DNA from: Chitinophagales bacterium
Lineage (GTDB): Bacteria; Bacteroidota; Bacteroidia; Chitinophagales; UBA2359
Assembly: GCA_020631035.1 (NCBI GenBank)
Contig: JAHDIA010000268.1
Span: 2,082 to 7,879 of the forward strand
Direction of reading: 5' to 3'
DNA: 5,798 bases
This document shows positions 1 through 5,796 of this stretch, piece after piece. Position 1 is the first letter of the stretch; each line of letters opens with the position of its first letter. The translations under genes and the position numbers were made by a program. The notes under the pieces were generated by a model. It searched no databases, was not told where the DNA came from, and saw only the letters and a program-made list of their open reading frames with translations.

Positions 1-3000
1 TAGAACCAGAATTGGGCAGCATCTCAGGTACCGTCTACGGAGACAACAATTGCAATGATGTCTACAACTTCAACTTTGAAGATGGTTTGGAAGGCATCTT
101 AGTTTCTTTGTATGATGAATCAGGTGAGCTAATTGCAGCAACTTACACCGACGAAAATGGTGACTATAGCTTTGGTGATTTGCCTGCTGGAGAATATGAA
201 GTAGTAATAGGAGCTGGTCCAACAGATTATACGCACTCGGGTCCAACTTCTTATACTGTCACTCTAGGAGAAGGTGCCAACGAAACAGGCATCAACTTTG
301 GCTTCTGCGCTCCCGATCCAGAACCAGAATTGGGTAGCATCTCAGGTATCGTCTATGAAGACAATACTTGCAACGATTTATACAATTCAAATAATGAAAA
401 TGGAATAGAAGGTATATTGGTCTCTTTGTATGATGAGGCAGGTGACCTCATTGCCATAGTCACTACAGATGCAAATGGCAACTATAGTTTTGACGATTTG
501 CCAGCAGGAAACTATGAAGTAATGGTGGGTTATGGTCCAACAGATTATACACATTCTGGTCCAACTTCTTATACTGTCACTCTAGGAGAAGGTGCCAACG
601 AAACAGGTATCAACTTTGGTTTCTGCGCTCCCGATCCAGAACCAGAGCCCGAATTGGGCAGCATCTCAGGTACAGTTTACGAAGACCTCAATTGTGATGA
701 TGTATTGGATGGAAATGAAATAGGTATTGGTGGTGTATTGGTTTCTTTATATGACGATGCTGGTAATCTTATTGCAGCAATCAATACGGATAACAATGGA
801 AATTATACTTTTGATGATTTGCCAGCAGGAAATTATGAAGTAGTGGTAGGCAATGGTCCCACCAATTATACCCATTCTGGACAAACAGCTTTCTTAATCA
901 ATTTGGAGGAAGGCGAAGATGAAATGAACATCAATTTTGGTTTTTGTCAACCAGAAGTTGAGCCAGAACTTGGAGGAATTGGTGATTTCGTTTGGATAGA
1001 TGACAATGGCAATGGTGAGTTTGATAGTGGTGAAATGCCACTTGCTGGTGTAACTGTTTTCTTATACGATGAAGACAATAATTTAATAGGAGTTACCACC
1101 ACAGATGCCAATGGTTATTACTTTTTTGACAATCTTCCCAAAGGTACCTACTTTGTAGTAGTAGGTGGAGGTCCTGATGGATACGATTTAACAACTACCG
1201 AAATGTATGAAGTGGTGCTAGGAGATGGCGAAGTATTCCTTGATGCCAACTTTGGATTTACCCCACCACAAGAAGAATGTGAAACAACCATCGTATGTGA
1301 CGCTCAAATAGTTTGTGTTGAACCTTTAGAAACGATAGAATTGTGTTTGGATGCTTGTGTACAAGATGATTTTACTTTTACAAACCACGAATCTACCTAT
1401 CATTGTAGTGTACAAGAATTGCCCAACGGATGTTTGGCATACACACCACTTCCAGGAATGGAAACCATTGGACAAGATCAAGTAAACATAGAATTAGAAG
1501 ACGAAAATGGAAATTGTTATTCCATTATTTTCAATATTACCATTGGAAATTGTGATGTGGAAGAGCCTTGTATTATAGATGCTGGAGCTTTAGAAGCTCT
1601 AGAAGAATATGTTTGTGAAGGGGAAAGCATTGAGGCTTATACAATTAGCTCGACTGTATCAACAGAAGGATACGAAGTAGTATATTTATTAACAGAAACA
1701 TCAAGCTTAAACATTCTTGAAATAAGTGATGTCCCAGTATTCAATAATTTACCCATTGGCAATTATACGATCCACACTCTGGTTTATGATCCTCTTTGGA
1801 TTACTCTCGAAAGTTTTACCAATGCTTTGCCCCTAAACGAAGTACTTATTCAAGGCGGTGGTAATGTCTGTGGATCGTTAATTGTTGATGGACCTCAGTT
1901 TATGGTCATTACTTGTGATGAACCTTGCAATGTTGATCCTTGTGAATTGGCAACTTATGATGACACCATTTGCCCAGGAGAAACCTTTGTGGTACATACA
2001 ACAGAAGATCCTCTCGTTCCAGAAGGCTATCAATTAGTTTATCTTTTGGTTGATCCGACCTCTTACGAAATATTGGAACATTCTTATGAGCCGAGTTTTG
2101 TGGTAAATGAAATTGGCGAATACAGTGTCCACGCTTTAGTGGTACGTCCCAACGATATGGAGACAATGAATATGGCGCATCTATATGATTTGAGTGTGCA
2201 ATTACTTCAGGGTGGAGGAGACATTTGTGCTTCACTGGGTTTGGTTGGTGTAAGCTTCTGGGTAGAAGATTGTACCCCACCAGTTGAAAATTGTAGCAAT
2301 CCTCCAATGTACGATTGTATTCCACCTGTGACACCGAGTATATATTGTCCTGATTTCTGTGCCTTCTCTGATGGAACACCTTACGAAATTACAGAAGTCA
2401 TTATGTTGTACGAATGTGGTTTGGAAATTTTAGACGATTGCATCCGATATGTTCCACTTCCTTTATTTGAAGGCGAAGACATACTGCAAGTAATTGCTTG
2501 TGCTCCAACAGGTGTATGTGATACAGTAGAAATCTATATTACTGTAGGGGAAGAGTGCAATCCAAATCCGAACAATCCACCTACAGCCATCAACGACAAT
2601 GAATCAACTGATGAGGATACGCCAATTACCATTACAGTCTTAACCAATGACAGCGACCCAGATGGCGATGATATTTTCATTTGCAATACGGCTACTGATG
2701 CCATCGCTTCAAATGGTACAGTTGTACAAACAACCACTGGATTCATCTATACACCCAACCCTGGATTCACAGGCACAGATTCCTTTACGTATACCATTTG
2801 TGATGGCAATGGAGGAACCGACCAAGCAACTGTGACCATTACAGTACTTCCAGAAGATCCTGGACCTGTAACTTGCGAAACAGATGATCTTGAATTATGT
2901 GTATTGCCTTTCTTTGCGGATCAAACACCAACAGTCATTTGTATTGACTTCTGTACAGAAGGAATGGAAATTACAGATCACTCTTCTTTATATGCTTGTG

Positions 3001-5477
3001 GAATACAAGATGTAAATGCAAGCTGTTTTGAGTTCTTACCATTACCGAATTTTGAAGGAGAAAATCTCGTTTACATTACTGCTTGTAACAATCAAGGTTT
3101 TTGTGAAGAAATCATTGTGGACGTTACTGTAGGAAACTGCAATGGCAATACACCACCAGTAGCAGCAGATGACAACGCTACTTCTGACAATGGCAATTCT
3201 ACAACCATCAATGTCTTGAGCAATGATTCAGACCCAGATGGAGACAACTTGTTCATATGCAATTTGCCAACAGATGCTATGCCAGCAAATGGAACTGTAA
3301 CACAAACTTCAACAGGCTTTGTCTATACACCCAACCCAGGTTTTGTTGGAACAGATTCTTTCACCTACACCATCTGTGATGGCAATGGAGGAACCGATCA
3401 AGCAACGGTTTATATTACAGTTACAGAACCACCTGTATTCTGTGATGCAGACCAAGATTTGTGTGTGCCAACTTTCTTTACCAACCAACAACCCACACTC
3501 ATCTGTATTGATTTCTGTGGCAATGGTATGGTCATCGAAGATTCTTATGCCATCTTTGAATGTGGCATTGAGGTCGTAGGCAGTACATGTCTTGAGTTTT
3601 TACCTTTACCTCTATTTGAAGGCAACAACGATATTTTCGTAACAGGCTGCAACAGCAACGGACAATGCGAAGAGGTAAATATTAACATCAATGTTACCGA
3701 TAATTGTGATGGCGTACAACCACCAGATCCACCAAGCAACAATGCTCCAATAGCCATCAATGACGATGTTCAAACGGGAAGTGGCTCTGCAATTACAGTC
3801 AATGTATTGGGCAACGATTATGATCCAGATGGTGACAATATATTCTTGTGCAATTTGCCAACAGATGCAATGCCAATCAATGGTACTGTTAGTCACTTGG
3901 GCGGTCAACTCATATATACACCCAATACAGGATTTGCTGGTTACGACTCATTTACCTACACCATCTGTGATGGAAATGGAGGAACCGATCAAGGTACAGT
4001 AACCATTTACGTGGCTCCTGCATACAGCAATACACCACCTGTAGCCGTTAACGACAATGTTGAGACCGATGTGGACAATCCAATCAGCTTCGATGTCTTA
4101 GGCAATGATTATGATTTGGATGGAGACAATATATTTGTTTGTTCTAACAATAGTTCTTATGCTGCAAATGGTGTACTCACATTTGATGGCAATGGTACAT
4201 TTACTTATACGCCAAACCCTGGATTTGTAGGAGTTGAAACGATTACCTATACTTTGTGTGACAGCAATGGCGGTACCGCAACAGGAACCATCTACATCAC
4301 AGTCAATGGAGATACCAACTATCCACCAATGGCAATAGATGATTATGTTGAAACACCAGAAGGTACAGCAGTAACCATCGGTGTTGTTGGCAACGATGGA
4401 GACTTTGATGGCGACCCATTGTATGTATGTGGATTCACCAATCCTAGCTATGGTTCAATATATCAATCTGGAAACGATTTTGTATACACACCCAATGCTG
4501 GATTTGTAGGAACAGATGCCTTTACCTACACCGTATGTGATGGCAATGGCGGAACAAGTACTGCAACAGTCTATGTAACAGTTGCACCTGCTAGCAATAC
4601 CAACAATCCTCCTCTCGCTTATGAAGATCAAATTTCAGCAACCTGTGGAAGCAGCTTGTACATAACAGTGCTAGGAAATGATTATGATTCAGATGGAGAT
4701 TACCTTTATGTATGTGATTTCACCAATCCAGCAAATGGTAGTATCCAACAAGTAGGAGATCAATTCTACTATACACCCAATGCAGATTTCACAGGTTCAG
4801 ATTATTTCAACTACACAGTTTGTGACGGACAAGGCGGCAGTGCAACAGCAAGTGTGTTCTTAACAGTCACTTGTCAAATTACACCACCAGCTCCAAATGT
4901 TTACGCATATGATGATTATACCTCTACTTTAGACAACGAAACCACCTACATCAATGTACTGAACAATGATAGTTATCCGTCAGACTGTGCCCCATCAGTT
5001 GCGGTTCTTTCACCAGATTACCAATACAATGGAACAGCATTGGTAACAGCCGATGGACAAATCATTTATGTACCACAATTGGGATTTGCAGGCATCGTTT
5101 ACATTGATTACCAAATTTGTTGTAGTGGCGAATGCAGTACAGCAACCATCACCATCGACATCAGTGCCCACGGTCCTTGTACGATAGATGGATTTAGATT
5201 GCCAAACATCTTTACACCCAACAATGATGGAATCAATGACCTAATGAACTTTGCAGATCCAACAGTCATTAGCCGAACACCTTCGTCTATCACCCTGAGC
5301 ATATACACAAGCAATGGTGAACAAGTATATCAAAGCGAAGAATTTGAGCTAGAAAGCGGTTGGGATGGTACTTACAATGGCACCCCATTGCCACAAGGAG
5401 CATACCTATACAGACTCGAAACCCAAGTTGGTGAACAAGCAGTCATTGAAGAAGGTTTTATCGAGTTGAGAAGATAG
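1..5477 (+). CDS. Giant modular surface protein with SdrD_B and tandem-95 repeats and a type IX secretion (CHU_C) C-terminus, 5'-partial
   Basis: The frame is open from base 3 (Glu-Pro-Glu-Leu, the same linker that precedes later repeats) to TAG at 5475-5477, giving at least 1,824 residues. The start codon and signal peptide lie upstream; the TTG at 12 is an internal Leu. Counting that Leu as residue 1: four SdrD B-like repeats (1-418), cysteine-rich A1 (423-514), unrecognised modules C1 and C2 (520-754), alternating A2-B1-A3-B2-A4-B3 (761-1334), B4-B7 (1340-1719) and a CHU_C sorting domain (1724-1821). Known of the family: such proteins are exported by Sec, then across the outer membrane by the type IX system, and act outside the cell in adhesion, gliding or matrix formation. 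Inferred here: a structural or adhesive role, since no catalytic domain is visible. Asp/Asn-rich loops suggest calcium binding, and paired cysteines suggest disulfides. The specific ligand cannot be told. The sorting domain makes the Bacteroidota assignment firm. Confidence 0.95.
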   Translation, partial: EPELGSISGTVYGDNNCNDVYNFNFEDGLEGILVSLYDESGELIAATYTDENGDYSFGDLPAGEYEVVIGAGPTDYTHSGPTSYTVTLGEGANETGINFGFCAPDPEPELGSISGIVYEDNTCNDLYNSNNENGIEGILVSLYDEAGDLIAIVTTDANGNYSFDDLPAGNYEVMVGYGPTDYTHSGPTSYTVTLGEGANETGINFGFCAPDPEPEPELGSISGTVYEDLNCDDVLDGNEIGIGGVLVSLYDDAGNLIAAINTDNNGNYTFDDLPAGNYEVVVGNGPTNYTHSGQTAFLINLEEGEDEMNINFGFCQPEVEPELGGIGDFVWIDDNGNGEFDSGEMPLAGVTVFLYDEDNNLIGVTTTDANGYYFFDNLPKGTYFVVVGGGPDGYDLTTTEMYEVVLGDGEVFLDANFGFTPPQEECETTIVCDAQIVCVEPLETIELCLDACVQDDFTFTNHESTYHCSVQELPNGCLAYTPLPGMETIGQDQVNIELEDENGNCYSIIFNITIGNCDVEEPCIIDAGALEALEEYVCEGESIEAYTISSTVSTEGYEVVYLLTETSSLNILEISDVPVFNNLPIGNYTIHTLVYDPLWITLESFTNALPLNEVLIQGGGNVCGSLIVDGPQFMVITCDEPCNVDPCELATYDDTICPGETFVVHTTEDPLVPEGYQLVYLLVDPTSYEILEHSYEPSFVVNEIGEYSVHALVVRPNDMETMNMAHLYDLSVQLLQGGGDICASLGLVGVSFWVEDCTPPVENCSNPPMYDCIPPVTPSIYCPDFCAFSDGTPYEITEVIMLYECGLEILDDCIRYVPLPLFEGEDILQVIACAPTGVCDTVEIYITVGEECNPNPNNPPTAINDNESTDEDTPITITVLTNDSDPDGDDIFICNTATDAIASNGTVVQTTTGFIYTPNPGFTGTDSFTYTICDGNGGTDQATVTITVLPEDPGPVTCETDDLELCVLPFFADQTPTVICIDFCTEGMEITDHSSLYACGIQDVNASCFEFLPLPNFEGENLVYITACNNQGFCEEIIVDVTVGNCNGNTPPVAADDNATSDNGNSTTINVLSNDSDPDGDNLFICNLPTDAMPANGTVTQTSTGFVYTPNPGFVGTDSFTYTICDGNGGTDQATVYITVTEPPVFCDADQDLCVPTFFTNQQPTLICIDFCGNGMVIEDSYAIFECGIEVVGSTCLEFLPLPLFEGNNDIFVTGCNSNGQCEEVNININVTDNCDGVQPPDPPSNNAPIAINDDVQTGSGSAITVNVLGNDYDPDGDNIFLCNLPTDAMPINGTVSHLGGQLIYTPNTGFAGYDSFTYTICDGNGGTDQGTVTIYVAPAYSNTPPVAVNDNVETDVDNPISFDVLGNDYDLDGDNIFVCSNNSSYAANGVLTFDGNGTFTYTPNPGFVGVETITYTLCDSNGGTATGTIYITVNGDTNYPPMAIDDYVETPEGTAVTIGVVGNDGDFDGDPLYVCGFTNPSYGSIYQSGNDFVYTPNAGFVGTDAFTYTVCDGNGGTSTATVYVTVAPASNTNNPPLAYEDQISATCGSSLYITVLGNDYDSDGDYLYVCDFTNPANGSIQQVGDQFYYTPNADFTGSDYFNYTVCDGQGGSATASVFLTVTCQITPPAPNVYAYDDYTSTLDNETTYINVLNNDSYPSDCAPSVAVLSPDYQYNGTALVTADGQIIYVPQLGFAGIVYIDYQICCSGECSTATITIDISAHGPCTIDGFRLPNIFTPNNDGINDLMNFADPTVISRTPSSITLSIYTSNGEQVYQSEEFELESGWDGTYNGTPLPQGAYLYRLETQVGEQAVIEEGFIELRR
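216..328 (+). repeat. Near-identical DNA segment, copy 1 (pairs with 534-646)
   Basis: This segment of SdrD_B repeat 1 matches 534-646 in repeat 2 at an offset of 318 bases. By eye I count five differences in about 113 bases, all silent third-position changes in Thr, His, Ser, Gly and Gly codons, so the encoded residues (GPTDYTHSG through the PDPEPE linker) are identical. The preceding halves of the two repeats are clearly more diverged. This is best explained by recent duplication or gene conversion between neighbouring repeats. Confidence 0.9.
534..646 (+). repeat. Near-identical DNA segment, copy 2 (pairs with 216-328)
   Basis: Second copy of the conserved C-terminal half of an SdrD_B repeat plus its PDPEPE linker. 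After this copy the linker gains an extra Glu-Pro pair relative to copy 1, a small length change of the kind made by slippage in a repetitive linker. Repeat 3 is related but much more diverged over the same stretch. Confidence 0.88.
1278..1553 (+). repeat. Cysteine-rich module A1
   Basis: A 92-residue stretch (423-514) with nine cysteines, the first and last at its edges. It shares with the later A modules a CxxxC pair (CLDAC), a 'YxC-S/G-x-(Q/E)-x-x-x-x-x-C-x-x-(Y/F)-x-PLP' core and a final 'ITIGNC' strand. It differs from A2-A4 by an extra cysteine near the start and by lacking the ITAC cysteine. I do not recognise it as a named family. Its beta-strand pattern and position between Ig-like modules suggest another extracellular beta-sandwich. 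It marks the switch from the SdrD_B stalk to the rest of the protein. Confidence 0.65.
1569..2273 (+). repeat. Two related modules, C1 and C2, of unrecognised family
   Basis: C1 covers 1569-1928 (120 residues) and C2 1941-2273 (111 residues). Both contain, in order: a Cys-(E/P)-G-E start, an 'EGYxxVYLL' strand, an 'ILExS' segment, a 'GxYxxHxLV' strand, an 'LxQGGGxxCxSL' motif and a final 'FxVxxC' strand. They are clearly duplicates of one another, though diverged. I recall similar 'GY..vYlLt...G.Y.ihtlvy' stretches in other large Bacteroidota surface proteins but cannot name a family. A beta-rich extracellular domain is likely; no catalytic motif is visible. The conserved Gly-Gly-Gly followed by Cys may form a loop tied by a disulfide to the last Cys. 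Confidence 0.6.
2292..2558 (+). repeat. Cysteine-rich module A2 (89 residues)
   Basis: First of three modules of exactly 89 residues from first to last cysteine, each with nine cysteines in the same order. Landmarks here: YCPDFC (the CxxxC pair), LYECG, a 'CIRYVPLPLFEGED' core, IACAPTGVC and a closing VGEEC. The 'PLPLFEG...ACxxxGxC...ITV' second half lines up with 'TPNPGFTG...ICDGNGG...ITV' of the tandem-95 modules, so A looks like a cysteine-rich relative of that fold. It follows C2 and precedes B1. Confidence 0.68.
2571..2849 (+). repeat. Tandem-95/Big_9-like module B1
   Basis: A module of about 93 residues with the standard landmarks: NNPPTAINDN start, a VLTNDSDPDGD acidic loop (likely calcium site), 'NGTV', 'YTPNPGFTGTDSFTY', 'CDGNGGTDQATVTITV' end. 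These match the bacterial Ig/cadherin-like repeats annotated as tandem-95 or Big_9 in large surface proteins. Cysteines sit after the acidic loop (2682) and in the CDGNGG motif (2799), 39 codons apart. Confidence 0.85.
2874..3140 (+). repeat. Cysteine-rich module A3 (89 residues)
   Basis: Same nine-cysteine arrangement and same length as A2. It contains CIDFC, LYACGI, 'FEFLPLPNFEG', 'ITACNNQGFCEE' and a final VGNC. It is closest to A4, and the pair A3-B2 resembles A4-B3 as a unit, which points to duplication of a two-module block. Confidence 0.7.
3147..3422 (+). repeat. Tandem-95/Big_9-like module B2
   Basis: Starts NTPPVAADDN and has NDSDPDGD, 'CNLPTDAMPANGTV', 'YTPNPGFVGTDSFTY' and 'CDGNGGTDQATVYITV'. 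Cysteines at 3258 and 3375 are again 39 codons apart. Its 3' half is close to B1 at DNA level (the ggaggaaccga-caagcaac stretch), and its CNLPTDAMP segment is shared with B3, so B1-B3 form a recently amplified subgroup. Confidence 0.86.
3441..3707 (+). repeat. Cysteine-rich module A4 (89 residues)
   Basis: Third 89-residue, nine-cysteine module, with CIDFC, FECGIE, 'LEFLPLPLFEG', 'VTGCNSNGQCEE' and a final DNC. It is the last A module; after it the protein continues with B modules only. A proline-rich linker (QPPDPPSNN) joins it to B3. Confidence 0.7.
3741..4013 (+). repeat. Tandem-95/Big_9-like module B3
   Basis: NAPIAINDD start, GNDYDPDGD acidic loop, CNLPTDAMP, 'YTPNTGFAGYDSFTY', 'CDGNGGTDQGTVTIYV' end. 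Cysteines at 3849 and 3966, 39 codons apart. It carries the first GNDYD variant of the acidic loop, which continues in B4 and B6. Confidence 0.85.
4029..4304 (+). repeat. Tandem-95/Big_9-like module B4
   Basis: NTPPVAVNDN start, GNDYDLDGD loop, 'FTYTPNPGFVG', CDSNGGT and a final YITV strand. Cysteines at 4140 and 4257, 39 codons apart, although the residues between them have diverged from B1-B3. It directly abuts B3 and B5 without an A module. Confidence 0.83.
4317..4583 (+). repeat. Tandem-95/Big_9-like module B5
   Basis: NYPPMAIDDY start, GNDGDFDGD loop, CGFTNPSYGSI, 'YTPNAGFVGTDAFTY', CDGNGGT and a final YVTV strand. Cysteines at 4428 and 4536, 36 codons apart; this shorter spacing and the FTNP segment are shared with B6, making B5 and B6 a second subgroup. 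Confidence 0.84.
4596..4874 (+). repeat. Tandem-95/Big_9-like module B6 with an additional cysteine pair
   Basis: GNDYDSDGD loop, CDFTNPANGSI, 'YTPNADFTGSDYFNY', CDGQGG. It keeps the core pair (4713 and 4821, 36 codons apart) and adds two more cysteines, one in the first strand (ATCGSS) and one at the end of the last strand (TVTC). The even number and their places at opposite ends of the module suggest that the extra two also pair. Confidence 0.82.
4896..5168 (+). repeat. Divergent tandem-95-like module B7
   Basis: Last Ig-like module before the sorting domain. The frame of the family remains (YDDYTS start, INVLNNDS, 'IIYVPQLGFAG', 'YQIC', 'TATITIDIS'), but the DPDGD loop is replaced by SYPSDCAPS and the CDGNGG motif by CCSGEC. 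The calcium-type loop is therefore probably lost. The CxxxC hairpin cysteines resemble those of the A modules rather than B1-B6. Confidence 0.7.
5181..5474 (+). other. Type IX secretion C-terminal sorting domain (CHU_C / gliding motility-associated, type B)
   Basis: Residues 1724-1821. The hallmark 'LPNIFTPNNDGIND' stretch lies around 5199-5240. It is followed by the 'LSIYTSNGEQVYQS' strand, GWDGTYNG, 'PLPQGAYLYRLE' and a terminal GFIELRR. This order and length of about 98 residues match the gliding motility-associated C-terminal domain. In known Bacteroidota proteins this domain directs passage through the type IX outer-membrane translocon; type B domains often depend on partner PorP/SprF-like proteins, none of which is encoded in this window. 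The domain appears complete, so the protein's 3' end is intact. Confidence 0.95.
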
Positions 5478-5478
5478 G

Positions 5479-5598
5479 TTCTTTGACAATTTTTTTGGGA
5501 ATGGAGCATGAAGTGGTTCTTGAACAAATAGTAGGGAGTCACAGGCGACTGGATAGCTTGTTTAAGAAATACTCTCTTTCGCAAAAATTGTCAAAGAA
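5479..5598. repeat. 120-bp element bounded by a perfect 16-bp inverted repeat (MITE/REP-like or structured RNA)
   Basis: The left arm ttctttgacaattttt (5479-5494) is the exact reverse complement of the right arm (5583-5598). Inside, ttcttgaacaa (5517-5527) pairs with ttgtttaagaa (5558-5568) with one G-U pair. In the centre agtc (5537-5540) pairs with gact (5547-5550) around a six-base loop. The whole can thus fold as three nested helices. It begins one base after the stop codon. The six bases aagata occur near both ends (5471-5476 and 5603-5608) but not directly abutting the arms, so a target-site duplication is not established. Candidates are a small non-autonomous mobile element, a REP-type repeat or a 3'-UTR structure. 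It is too long-looped for a usual intrinsic terminator. Confidence 0.7.
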
Positions 5599-5698
5599 TG
5601 AAAAGATAAAGGATATTTGAAAAGCAACTTTAGATTATGTAAATAATCTTAATACTGAGTAAAATAAGTAAATATGTATTTTGGGTAGTAGATTTTTG

Positions 5699-5796
5699 TT
5701 CTATACAAAGAACGCACGGAGCCTGGTAGCCATAGCTACCAAGGGCGAGTACGAGATGCAGTATAGGACGAAAAGATGCACACAAAATGTATAGAA
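5699..5796. repeat. Second palindromic element with central hairpin and alternative pairing arms
   Basis: The arms ttctataca (5699-5707) and tgtatagaa (5788-5796) form a perfect 9-bp inverted repeat. A second partner for the same left arm, gtatag, lies at 5761-5766 and pairs with ctatac at 5701-5706. Between them is a strong hairpin: tggtagc (5724-5730), loop cata, gctacca (5735-5741), extended by gcc/ggc (5721-5723 with 5744-5746) across a two-base bulge. An imperfect direct repeat, acgagatgca (5751-5760) and acgaaaagatgca (5768-5780), follows. The hairpin is locally richer in G+C than its AT-rich flanks. It resembles a REP-type or small mobile-element end; the family is not identified, and more of it may lie past the window edge. 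Confidence 0.6.

Larger units (their letters stand above)
12..1263 (+). repeat. Four tandem SdrD B-like (Cna-B type) repeats
   Basis: Repeats begin at 12, 330, 654 and 969, with periods of 106, 108 and 105 codons. Each runs GSISG-T/I-VYxD (GIGDFVWID in the fourth), an Asp/Asn loop, a G-V/I-x-V-x-LYD strand, a T/D-rich NG-x-Y-x-FxxLPxGxY segment, and ends in NFGF. This is the SdrD_B pattern: a small beta-sandwich whose Asp/Asn loop binds calcium in staphylococcal Sdr proteins, usually making stiff stalks that hold a functional region away from the cell. Acidic-proline linkers (PEPE type) separate the copies. Repeats 1-3 have Cys in the loop (51, 369, 693) and Cys after NFGF (306, 624, 945); repeat 4 has neither. 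The sequence just before base 12 matches the inter-repeat linker, so another repeat probably precedes the window. Confidence 0.88.

Noticed and set aside
12..14. TTG at 12 as the translation start
   Set aside because: The frame is open upstream, the preceding codons encode the same EPEL linker seen between later repeats, and no ribosome-binding site or signal peptide follows.
1909..2379. 156-codon open frame on the minus strand
   Set aside because: It lies wholly inside the well-supported modular gene, and its His/Gln/Arg-rich translation shows no recognisable motif; it is an antisense shadow.
2571..4874. CRISPR-like array because of regularly spaced similar DNA
   Set aside because: The repeats are long, coding, in frame and imperfect, and correspond to protein modules.
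5372..5584. 70-codon minus-strand frame crossing the stop codon and the 16-bp inverted repeat
   Set aside because: Half of it is antisense to the conserved sorting domain and the rest is palindrome; there is no family resemblance.
5479..5598. Intrinsic transcription terminator
   Set aside because: The arms are 88 bases apart, the stem is AT-rich and no U-run follows the right arm. A role in 3'-end processing is possible but not shown.
5479..5598. Integron attC site
   Set aside because: Size and palindromy fit, but the conserved outer core (GTTRRRY and its complement) is absent, and no integrase or cassette is visible.
5721..5746. Intrinsic terminator at the tggtagc/gctacca hairpin
   Set aside because: The stem is good, but no T-run follows on the plus strand. 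On the minus strand the following bases (complement of about 5700-5720) do not give a T-run either.
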